The notes under the pieces: generated by a model
The model's input: the letters and a program-made list of their open reading frames with translations, nothing else
What the model was told of the DNA's origin: nothing
The model's database searches: none
Made by a program: the position numbers and the translations under genes
Source: Levilactobacillus mulengensis
GTDB lineage: Bacteria > Bacillota > Bacilli > Lactobacillales > Lactobacillaceae
Length of the DNA stretch: 64,000 nucleotides
Reading direction: 5' to 3'
NCBI RefSeq assembly: GCF_003946045.1
Contig: NZ_RHNW01000002.1
Span: 248,001 to 312,000, forward strand
Shown: positions 54,807-63,500 of the stretch, piece by piece
How the letters are laid out: each line of letters opens with the position of its first letter
How positions within the stretch are numbered: position 1 is the first letter of the stretch

Positions 54807-55580
54807 TTAATTCCGGTCGTAAGCCCAAACGGCCAGCGGCGCAAAGATGACAACGATGATGAGGTCAACCCCCAAGACCAACAAGGCCTCGTGCGTCCAG
54901 CTGCCGGTGGCTAGAATCTGGCGAATCGCGGTGATCACGTAGGTCACGGGGTTCAGGTGGGCAATAAATTGAAGTGGCTTGGTCAGCGACTTCAGGGGAA
55001 CGAAGGCGTTGGACATGAAGGACAGCACCAGCATCGTCATCAACGACACGCTCTGCACGGCCCCGGCACTCTTGGCCAGCAGGCCCAACAGCGCGAACAG
55101 CCAGGACAAGGCCCAACCAGTCACGATGGCCAGTCCGGCGATGGCAACGACCCAGCCGAACCCAACGGCTGGCCGCCAGCCCATCAGGTAGCCGGTGGTC
55201 AGGGACGCCACCGTCGCCATCAGTAGGCGCAGGCTATCCGCAAAGAGTTGGCCGGCTAATGGCGCCACGTGAGCCATTGGCAGGGACTTGAAGCGGTCAA
55301 AGACACCGGAGTCGAGGTCCTCTCTGATTTGCGCGCCCGACCCGGAAGCCGCCGACAACATGGTCTGCATCAAGATACCGGGCACGATGGTCGGCAGGTA
55401 GGCTTGTACCCCACCGGCGATGGCCCCACCGAATAAATACCCAAACATGAGCATGAACATGACCGGTTGAATGATCACATCCATGAAGCGATCCGGATTG
55501 TGGACGGTCTTCAGTAAGTTCCGGTAAGCCATGGTCGCTGTGTTCATGAATAAATTGCCGCTGTGCGTTTGTACATCCAT
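54807..55580 (-). CDS. ABC-2 type transporter permease
   Basis: A 257-residue membrane protein with six spans and the ABC-2 pattern (PVMFMLMFGYLFGGAIAGG; later FMSNAFVPLKSLTKPLQF, as in DrrB-like exporters). It starts 17 bases after the ATPase gene. With that ATPase it forms a daunorubicin-resistance-type exporter of hydrophobic compounds. Confidence 0.92.
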   Translation of the reverse strand: MDVQTHSGNLFMNTATMAYRNLLKTVHNPDRFMDVIIQPVMFMLMFGYLFGGAIAGGVQAYLPTIVPGILMQTMLSAASGSGAQIREDLDSGVFDRFKSLPMAHVAPLAGQLFADSLRLLMATVASLTTGYLMGWRPAVGFGWVVAIAGLAIVTGWALSWLFALLGLLAKSAGAVQSVSLMTMLVLSFMSNAFVPLKSLTKPLQFIAHLNPVTYVITAIRQILATGSWTHEALLVLGVDLIIVVIFAPLAVWAYDRN

Positions 55581-55596
55581 TTTATAACCCGCTTTC

Positions 55597-56532
55597 TTAA
55601 TTCTTGCCGACGGTCAGATTCAAGAAGACATCGTCGAGCGATGGTTCCTGAACGGCCAGTTGACTGATCGTAATCTTGGCTTGGTTCAGCGCCGTTAAGA
55701 TTGGTGCTGCCTGGGCCATCTGTGTTAGCCGCACGCTCAGTTGTTGTCCGGTCTGCTGCACGGCGTCCGCTACCTGAGCCGCCACCAGCTTAACGGCCGC
55801 GCCGACCTGCGTACTCCGGTCGACTGTAAAGTTCAGCCGCGTGCCGCCAATCTGTTGCTTGAGTTCGGCGGGCGTGCCCGTCTTCACCAGCTTGCCGTGG
55901 TCGATGATGGCCAGGTTGTCGGCCAGCTGGTCGGCCTCGTCCAGGTATTGCGTGGTCAGCACGATCGTTGACCCCTGCTGGACCAGGTGACGAATCGTGT
56001 CCCACATCTGGGTGCGCGTCCGCGGGTCCAATCCGGTCGTGGGTTCATCCAGGAAAATCAGGGCCGGCCGCGTAATCAGGCTGACGGCCAGGTCCAACCG
56101 GCGCCGCATCCCTCCGGAAAAGTCCTTCAACGCCTTATCCGCGGAATTCTCTAAGGAAAACTCATGCAGTAATTCCGTCGTGCGTTGCTTGGCGTCCGGC
56201 CGGGACAGGCCGTTGAGCCGGGCAAAAATCATCAGGTTCTGCCGCGCGGAAATGTCTTCGTCGACCACGGCGTATTGCCCGGTCAGGCCAAACAGCGACC
56301 GTGCCAACCGCCCCTCCTTGACCGTGTCGTGACCAAAGATCTTGACCTGCCCCGCATCGGCCTTGAGCAGCGTCGTCAGCATGCGCAGCGTCGTGGTCTT
56401 CCCCGCCCCATTGGGCCCGAGCAGCCCGAAGACCTCGCCCTGCCGCACGTTAAACGACACATCATCGACGGCTAGCTTCTTGCCAAATTTTTTCGTTAAA
56501 TGACTGACTTCAATTGCGTTTTTAGTGGTCAT
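55597..56532 (-). CDS. ABC transporter ATP-binding protein (DrrA-like)
   Basis: A 311-residue ATPase: Walker A GLLGPNGAGKTT, signature DFSGGMRRRLDLA, Walker B ALIFLDEPTTGLDP and the H-switch region VLTTQYLDEAD. The C-terminal extension (residues 220-311) is the usual DrrA-type regulatory part. First gene of a two-gene exporter operon, divergent from a marR gene. Confidence 0.94.
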   Translation of the reverse strand: MTTKNAIEVSHLTKKFGKKLAVDDVSFNVRQGEVFGLLGPNGAGKTTTLRMLTTLLKADAGQVKIFGHDTVKEGRLARSLFGLTGQYAVVDEDISARQNLMIFARLNGLSRPDAKQRTTELLHEFSLENSADKALKDFSGGMRRRLDLAVSLITRPALIFLDEPTTGLDPRTRTQMWDTIRHLVQQGSTIVLTTQYLDEADQLADNLAIIDHGKLVKTGTPAELKQQIGGTRLNFTVDRSTQVGAAVKLVAAQVADAVQQTGQQLSVRLTQMAQAAPILTALNQAKITISQLAVQEPSLDDVFLNLTVGKN

Positions 56533-56561
56533 ATGATTACCTTCTTAGATTTACTTTTTAA

Positions 56562-56612
56562 TCAGGTCCCCCTGACTAAAATTATAATAAGGCCCCCTGA
56601 TGAATTTGTCAA
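56562..56612 (-). promoter_or_regulatory. Exporter promoter with repeated CAGGGGG motifs
   Basis: Reverse strand TTGACA (56607-56612), 17-base spacer, TATTAT (56584-56589). The motif CAGGGGG occurs within the spacer (56594-56600) and just downstream of the -10 (56568-56574, part of a TCAGG/CCTGA dyad at 56562-56575). This is a likely MarR operator pair. Confidence 0.7.
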
Positions 56613-56655
56613 CTGTTTGTGGAAAAATGTTGCGCCCGCTCTCAGCATTGTCGGG

Positions 56656-56661
56656 TATAAT
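56656..56661 (+). promoter_or_regulatory. -10 box of marR
   Basis: TATAAT 21 bases before the marR start; no good -35 (TTGCGC with 20-base spacing). Confidence 0.4.
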
Positions 56662-56681
56662 GGCAACAGGAGGACGGTCTT

Positions 56682-57200
56682 ATGCCTAATTTAGCAAAAC
56701 AAAAAAATGCGGCGGGCAAGCTGATCGAGTTCGGCATGATCAGACACACCGCCGACGAAATAGCCCACCGCAACCACACGGACAAGGGCGAGCGCCCACT
56801 GCGCTTTCAGGGACAGGGCAAGCTGCTACTAGCCCTATCCCAAGAGGATGGCCTCTCACAAAAAGAGCTGGCGACGCGCCTCAATTTAACGGTCCAATCG
56901 ACCGCGGAGTTTGTTAACAAACTGGTCAAAAAGGACCTGGTGACCAAGGAAAAGTCCACGACGGATCGGCGCAAAACCATCATTCGCCTGACGGACCAGG
57001 GCCGCGCCGCCGCGGAGACGGAAACGGCGAAGGTCCCCGAATTTTTAACCACCCTGACGGACACCGAGTTGGATCAACTGACGAGCATTCTGACCAAGAT
57101 CAACGCCAACTTGTATGACGAAATCAATACCGCCGACGATACCAAGTCCAGCAAGGTCCAGCAGGCCGTGTCGGATTGGCTACGGGATTGGTTCCTTTAG
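56682..57200 (+). CDS. MarR-family transcriptional regulator
   Basis: A 172-residue winged helix regulator: LSQKELATRLNLTVQSTAEF recognition region, then the wing KEKSTTDRRKTIIRLT and a dimerisation helix. ATG 56682 follows CAGGAGG. Divergent from the ABC exporter, whose promoter carries paired CAGGGGG motifs, so it is likely its repressor, relieved by the exported compound. Confidence 0.92.
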   Translation: MPNLAKQKNAAGKLIEFGMIRHTADEIAHRNHTDKGERPLRFQGQGKLLLALSQEDGLSQKELATRLNLTVQSTAEFVNKLVKKDLVTKEKSTTDRRKTIIRLTDQGRAAAETETAKVPEFLTTLTDTELDQLTSILTKINANLYDEINTADDTKSSKVQQAVSDWLRDWFL

Positions 57201-57259
57201 TGATTTTGAGGGGATACTTTAAGAACGACGTGAATTTTGGCGTCAAAGGAGGACCTAGC

Positions 57260-57545
57260 ATGACCGAATTCTTTCTCGTTAACCAACAGGATTACTTTGC
57301 CGCTGGCTTTATGGTCAATAACGGCAACGCCTACATCGATACCGCCGCGGGACTGGATGTCGCCGGCAGCGGTGAAGACCGCTGATCAGGCGAGCGCCAA
57401 GACCGCGTTATATCAGCAGGTCTTAGCGCACCCCGCCGCTGGTAGCGAACGCCCAGAATTAACCGCGGCGGAACAAGCCCAGTTGACCCAGAAGCTCGAT
57501 GAGCGGTTTAATTTAATCAGTACCGATAACCTGGAAAGTTGCTAA
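57260..57545 (+). pseudogene. Small hypothetical gene with a one-base frameshift
   Basis: ATG 57260 (AAAGGAGG upstream) opens MTEFFLVNQQDYFAAGF... and stops after 41 codons. From about 57371 (GCGGTG) another frame continues VKTADQASAKTALYQQVL to a stop at 57545. Dropping one G joins the two into about 94 residues of uniform composition, which suggests that the gene is broken, or the read is wrong. I do not recognise the family. Two overlapping genes is the alternative. Confidence 0.55.
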
Positions 57546-57569
57546 CGGACAGAATAGGAGACGATAATC

Positions 57570-57746
57570 ATGGCTGAAAATAAGCAAAAGAACGAACCAA
57601 AAACGGACAATAATCCCTTTTGCCATGCCGGCATGACCTGTGCCCCTGGCTGCGGCTGTGCCAGTGCCGATGTCATTTGCCACTGTCCAATGATTTCTGA
57701 CCGCAAGTGTGCCTGCGATGGCTTCTGCGGAACGCCTAAGCACTAG
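57570..57746 (+). CDS. Small cysteine-rich protein
   Basis: A 58-residue protein starting at ATG 57570 after AGGAG (9-base spacing). After a charged Asn/Lys-rich start (MAENKQKNEPKTDNNPF) it has nine cysteines in 36 residues, at 18, 24, 28, 30, 37, 39, 47, 49 and 53, three of them as CxC pairs (CGC, CHC, CAC), plus His 19, 38 and 58. There is no signal peptide, so it is likely cytosolic; a metal-binding (metallothionein-like) role is inferred from the Cys pattern. It follows the frameshifted gene by 24 bases and may share its transcript. Confidence 0.72.
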   Translation: MAENKQKNEPKTDNNPFCHAGMTCAPGCGCASADVICHCPMISDRKCACDGFCGTPKH

Positions 57747-57765
57747 TGATTTTATCCTGATACGC

Positions 57766-57808
57766 AAAAATACGGTTGGTCCCGATTGGGGACTGACCGT
57801 ATTTTTTG
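57766..57808. terminator. Bidirectional terminator
   Basis: AAAAATACGGTTGGTCCC and GGGGACTGACCGTATTTT pair with one offset; T6 follows. Confidence 0.85.
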
Positions 57809-57821
57809 TTGCACAAATTTA

Positions 57822-60359
57822 TTAAACCAAATGAAATTTTTCAAAATGGGCCTTCAGATACTCCAGCGTCAGGCTCTTGCCCGTCTTGATCAGCTGTTGC
57901 GGCTCACCGCTAGCCATCAACCGGCCACCGGCTTGCCCACCCTTGGGGCCGAGATCAATCAGGTAATCGGCGTTGGTCATCAGGTCGAGGTCATGCGTGA
58001 TGATGATAATCGTGGCGCCCTTGGCCTTCAGGCTGTTGATCACGCCCAGTAGCGTTTGCACGTCTTGGGGATGCAGGCCGACGGAGGGTTCGTCGAAGAT
58101 AAACAGGATCTTGCCCTGGCGTTTGTTCAGGTGGCTCATCAGCTTTAACCGTTGGGCCTCCCCACCGGACAGGCTCGGCGTGCTTTCGCCTAAATGCAGG
58201 TAGCCCAGCCCCATTTCATCCAATAGCTGGAGCTGTTTCTCAATCTTGGGCACCGATTCGAAGACGGACAATGCCTCACGGACCGATAAGTTCAGCAGGT
58301 CGACAATGTTGTAGCCGTGCCAGCGAATCTGTTGAATCTCGTCCTTGTACCGCGCGCCGTGGCAGTACGGGCAGACCTCTTCCATGTCCGGCAAATACTG
58401 AATATCCAGGGTAATCGTGCCCAGTCCGCCGCACTGCTCGCACGCCCCCTGCTTGTTATTGTACGAGAAGTAAGCGAGGCCAAACTTCTTGGCCTTGGCT
58501 TCCGGTAAATTGGCAAACATCCGGCGCAGGTTATCCATGATGGTGGTGTAGGTGGCAATCGTCGAGCGGGCATTTTTCCCGATTGGCTTGGCATCCACGG
58601 ACACCACGTCTTTCAGCTGCGTCTTCAGGGTCGTCACCTGTTTGGGCAGCGCCGCCTGGGTATTTGCCGCCTGAATGGCCGGCACCAGGCTGTCTAAAAT
58701 CAAACTCGTCTTGCCGGCGCCGGAAAACCCAGTGACCGCGGTGATTTCGTTGCCGGGGATGGTTACGGCAATGTCGTGTAAATTAAAGTAATCCTGCACC
58801 TCAAACTGCGTGGTGAGCGCGCTGGCCTTCTGACTAGCGGGCACCTTGTCGTGCATGATCTTAGCCTGACCCGAAATGTAGGGACCAATCAACGACTGCG
58901 GATTCCCTACTAAGTCTTGGGGCGTGCCCTCGGCAATGATTTGACCGCCGGCGTCCCCCGACCCCGGGCCAATCTCGATCACCCAATCGGCCGCTGAAAT
59001 GATGTCGACTTCATGGTCGACCACGACCAAAGAGTTTCCTTGGGCAATTAGTTCCCGAAAAATGCGGATGAGCCCCTTAACGTTATCGGGGTGTAATCCA
59101 ATGGAGGGCTCATCCAGCACGTACAGAACGCCGGTCGTCTCCGTCCGAATGGTCTTGGCCAGCTGAAGCCGTTGGAGTTCTCCGGTCGACAGCGTATTGC
59201 CGTTCCGCGATAGGGTCAGGTAGTCTAGCCCCAGTTCCAGCAGGGGCCGCAACGTATCCGTTAAATTTTTGAAGAGGACGTCAGCCATGTCCTTCATTTC
59301 AGCGGGCAACTCGCTTTGCGCCGCAGCTTGCCAATCGGACAAGGACCCCAGGGTCAGGTCGGACACTTCGGCAATATTTTTACCGCCAACTAATTGCGTC
59401 AAGAGTTCTGGGTTCAGCCGCGTGCCGTGACAGGTTGGGCACACGGAGAAGTGGAAAAATTCGTTGACCTTCTTGATGGCGCGCTCACTTTTCACGGTCT
59501 TCAAAGAATCGTAAACGGCTTCATGGGCGTTCTCATACAGCGTGTTGTCGGTATGGAAAACCCGGCCGGTCGAGGTCCGAAAGTCCACGGGATACTGCTT
59601 CTTGGCACCGTTGAGGACGATACCTTTTTCCCGGTCGGTGAGGTCCTTATAGGGTACATCAATGCGCACGCCCAAGGTTTCCGCCACCGTCGGCATAAAG
59701 TTGCGGCCAGGCAAATGCCAGGAGGCCACGACCCCTTCGGCCAGGCTGAGGCTCTCGTCGCCAATCAGCTTCGCCTCGTCCAAGGTTTGAACCGTCCCCG
59801 TCCCATGACATTCGGGACAAGCACCGCCGGAGTTGAAGGCAAAGTCCTCGGCCGATTTCGCCATAAATTCGACGCCACACTCTGGGCAAGTCACGATGCC
59901 CATCTTGCTGTCTGCGCCACCCGGTAGATCCATGGCCTGAGCAACTTTCAGGCTAGGCGCAATCCGATGCCCGTTGGGACACACCATCGAACCGAGGCGC
60001 GAGAAGATGAGACGCACAACGTTAAACAGCTCACTCATCGACCCCACCGTTGAGCGCTCGGATGGGACTCCCGGCCGTTGCCGCAGGGCGATGGCAGAGG
60101 GAATGTGCCGCACTTCCTGGACCTGCGACCGCTTGCTTTGCCCGATTCGCCGTCGGGTATAGGTGGAAAGGGCTTCCAGGTACCGCCGCGACCCCTCCGC
60201 GTACAAAATTCCCATGGCTAACGAACTCTTCCCGGAGCCCGAGGGACCGGAGATTGCGACGAACTGATTCAAGGGGATGTCCACGTCAATATTCTTTAAA
60301 TTATGGACGTTCCCACCACGCACACTAATATGTTCACGTTGTTTTTCACTCGTTGTCAT
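57822..60359 (-). CDS. UvrA-like ABC ATPase (class II, lacking the UvrB-binding domain)
   Basis: An 845-residue paralogue of excinuclease subunit A. Two ABC units: Walker [13 protein letters not shown] (residue 35 region) and TGFSGAGKTSLI, with signatures LSTGELQRLQLA and LSGGEAQRLKLM and Walker B sites VLDEPSIGLHP and IFDEPSVGLHP. Two zinc clusters: CPECG ... CPECHGTG and CEQCGG ... CPYCHG. It is shorter than canonical UvrA (about 940) and lacks its UvrB-interaction insert, the feature of class II UvrA proteins, sometimes linked to drug or DNA-intercalator resistance. Monocistronic. Confidence 0.93.
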   Translation of the reverse strand: MTTSEKQREHISVRGGNVHNLKNIDVDIPLNQFVAISGPSGSGKSSLAMGILYAEGSRRYLEALSTYTRRRIGQSKRSQVQEVRHIPSAIALRQRPGVPSERSTVGSMSELFNVVRLIFSRLGSMVCPNGHRIAPSLKVAQAMDLPGGADSKMGIVTCPECGVEFMAKSAEDFAFNSGGACPECHGTGTVQTLDEAKLIGDESLSLAEGVVASWHLPGRNFMPTVAETLGVRIDVPYKDLTDREKGIVLNGAKKQYPVDFRTSTGRVFHTDNTLYENAHEAVYDSLKTVKSERAIKKVNEFFHFSVCPTCHGTRLNPELLTQLVGGKNIAEVSDLTLGSLSDWQAAAQSELPAEMKDMADVLFKNLTDTLRPLLELGLDYLTLSRNGNTLSTGELQRLQLAKTIRTETTGVLYVLDEPSIGLHPDNVKGLIRIFRELIAQGNSLVVVDHEVDIISAADWVIEIGPGSGDAGGQIIAEGTPQDLVGNPQSLIGPYISGQAKIMHDKVPASQKASALTTQFEVQDYFNLHDIAVTIPGNEITAVTGFSGAGKTSLILDSLVPAIQAANTQAALPKQVTTLKTQLKDVVSVDAKPIGKNARSTIATYTTIMDNLRRMFANLPEAKAKKFGLAYFSYNNKQGACEQCGGLGTITLDIQYLPDMEEVCPYCHGARYKDEIQQIRWHGYNIVDLLNLSVREALSVFESVPKIEKQLQLLDEMGLGYLHLGESTPSLSGGEAQRLKLMSHLNKRQGKILFIFDEPSVGLHPQDVQTLLGVINSLKAKGATIIIITHDLDLMTNADYLIDLGPKGGQAGGRLMASGEPQQLIKTGKSLTLEYLKAHFEKFHLV

Positions 60360-60526
60360 ACTTGCCCACCTTTGTGTTTATTTCTGTTTATCATATCTAT
60401 CATTCTAAACTATCCCGTAACGTTATAGTCAAGGAATGGGGCTGGAATTTAGCCATCTTTTCCTGGTTGATGGCCTTGACTGCCTTTCTCCTGATTACCG
60501 GGTAGTTTCCCGCGACCAACGAACAC

Positions 60527-60562
60527 GAAAAAAGCCGTCCCTCGACTCGAGACGGCCTCTTC
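60527..60562 (-). terminator. Terminator of the LPXTG protein gene
   Basis: GCCGTC/GACGGC stem around a TCGA-rich loop with T6 on the reverse strand. Confidence 0.75.
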
Positions 60563-60598
60563 GCGTATCTGTATTTCTGAAAGTTCTAGTCACTCAAG

Positions 60599-63500
60599 TT
60601 AATGTGAACGCCGACGAACAAATGGCGTGATCAGCAGTGCTAATAAGAGTGCACCTAACTGAGCCAAGAAACCTTCATTCTTTTGACCCGTTTGTGGCAA
60701 CTCTGTTGACTGTTGCTCTGCCGGTTGACCGTCCTGTTGCGACTCATGGCTAGTGGCAACGGCCTTAGCCGCCAGTGCGCCATTAACCCGACGAGTCGTT
60801 TCATTTTGAGCCAGTGGCTTCGCAGCGGCTGCTTGCTTACGCCCGTTGTTGTTTTGGGCTGCATCGATCTTCTTCGTTGGCTTCTTCTGTGACGCGCCAT
60901 AGTGGCTAACGGCATCAAGCCGACGTGAATAGGTTGGAGCGACTGCGCCGTCCGCGTCAAACTCAATGGTGGTCGACCCGCCCTTGCCGTCAGACAGAAC
61001 TGCCAGTAAGACACCTGGTGTAATCGTGCGTTGCTCAACGAGCTTGCCGTTGTCCAACTCCTGAATCATCCGTTTACCGCTTACTGGATCATACGTGTAA
61101 ACGACCTGAAGACCATCAGACCATTGCTTGGTAAACGTCACAATCTTATCGGCGGCCGTGTCTGAGGTTGGTGCACTAACACCCCCACTGTAGACAGCTG
61201 GCGCATGCGTAAACGTTGGCACGCCATCTTGACCGAGTTTGATAGTGGCGGTCCCACCGGCACCATCCGACAGGGTCACTTCCGAAGCTTTGGTGGCATC
61301 GGGGTTATCTGGGTCAACAACTGGTTGTTCAATTGTCTTCTGAGCAACCGTCTTCCCGTTTCTTTGCTCCGTCACCATCTGAGTGCCATGGTCGTTGGTG
61401 TAGATAGTCTCGCTACCATCTTTCCATTGCTGAGCGACTTTGACGATATTGCCGTCAGAATCTTTCGTCGTGGCAGTCACGTTACCAAGTTTATCAGTCA
61501 CTGTCGCCGTCGTGTCGTGTTCAAACGTTGGCATTTCGCCTGGTTGTTGTCCCGTGTTAACGATGGTTTCAACGCCATCCCCACTCTTCAACGTGGTCGT
61601 CGAAGGAGAAGAAACATCTTTGTGCTGATCGGTCTGGTTCCCGTTGTTTACCTCAGTTATCGTCGCGTTATGATTGGTTGGATCATACGTGTACGTCGTC
61701 GTACTATTATCCTTTGGCCACGTCTTAACGACCTTGATGACATTGCCAGCATCGTCCTTTGTCACAGTAGTAACGATTCCAGAATCATCTTTCGTTGTGT
61801 CCGTCGTGTCATGCGCAAACGTTGGTGCTGAACCTGGTTTTGCTACTGTAACGGTTGTATCAGTGGCACCTTGCTTTACCGTTGTCTGCGTTGCACCTTC
61901 GGTGAATTCCTGCGTAACAGGGTCTTCCCCTTCTTTTTCTTCCTTGACCGTTTGCGTTCCACCATTCGAAGGATCATACGTGTACGTTGTCGTACTATTA
62001 TCCTTTGGCCACGTCTTAACGACCTTGATGACATTACCATCGGCATCTGTCGTCGTTGTCGTAGTGCTGTCGTTGGGATCCGTCGTCGTTGTATCATGCG
62101 CAAACGTTGGTGCTAACCCCGGCTGTGCTGTAACAGTTGTATCAGTGGCACCTTGCTTTACCGTTGTCTGCGTTGCACCTTCGGTGAATTCCTGCGTAAC
62201 AGGATCTTCCCCTTCTTTTTCTTCCGTGACCGTCTGCGTTCCACCATTCAAAGGATCATACGTGTACGTTGTCGTACTATTATCCTTTGGCCACGTCTTA
62301 ACGACTTTAACAACATTCCCATTGGTATCTGTCGTCGTAGTCGTATTGTTGTCGGTAGGCGTCGTTGTATCATGTTCAAACGTCGGCTGATTGGTTTTAG
62401 GGTCAAGGGTAACAGTAGTGCTCGTATTTTCAGTGTCACCATCAGTTAACGTCACCTTAGCATCACTGGTAAGCGATTGTGATTTACCAACCTGCACCTT
62501 ATCTTTTTGTTCACTCACAGATCTAACATCAGTATCTGGATTATAGGTGTAAATTGTTTCACTGCCATCAGCCCACTGCTTATCAATCCGCACCACTTTA
62601 CCAGCTGCATCTTTTTCAGTGGTTGTCTTATTACCCTTACCATCATCAGTCTGACCCAAAATCTTCAGTGTCCCATTGTTAACGGTAACGTCATAGTTTG
62701 CTGAATCAGACTTTCCAGTAATTGTGTACGTCCCAATAGCAGTCTCAGAGATTGGGTTCAGTGTAACAGCAAGCGCATCACTCTTTTCGCCATCGACTAA
62801 TTTATCACCTTCTGCAATGCTAAAGCCATTCGCACCATGTGCCGAGCCGTCGTAATCAGTAGTGACATCAGTAATGTTCACCGTAATTGGCCGCTTGTTC
62901 ACGGTCAATGTACCTGTCCCAAAAGTAAGTTTGAAGTTGCCATTGGCCGCACTCAGAGCATCCTGAGCAGCTTGGGTTAATTGTACCGTGTAGCTACCAG
63001 CTGGTAATTTAGCAGCAGTTACCACCGAGTTTGTCGTTGTATCAACAAACTTAAAATTGTTCGCAGGATACGCAGTAGCCGGTGCCCCATTAACTGAGAC
63101 TGACAGACTTGGTAATGAATCACCATAAGTCACACTGGTCCCCGTTACAGTCACGTTGCCATCCGCTGGGGTAACGGTTAACTTGGCCGTTCCAAAATTA
63201 CCAAAAGTATAATTCGTGTCTTTCTTCAAATTGTTCTGTGCATCAGTGGTGTATTGGATCGTGTAGTCACCGCCAGCTTGTAGCTGATTACTCAAAACAA
63301 CCTTTTTAGTAGTATTATCAATAATTTCAAAATCATTCTGATTAAGTGGATCGTCTGTATTTGCTAAATCCGATCCTAAACTACCCGTGATCGTTGGCAC
63401 TGCACCGTACACCACACTACTGTCTTGAATCGTTGGTGTTGCAGCTGCGGGAGTAATCGTGAGCGTCCCAGAAACGTAGAGCCCAGCATTCGGGTTGTCT

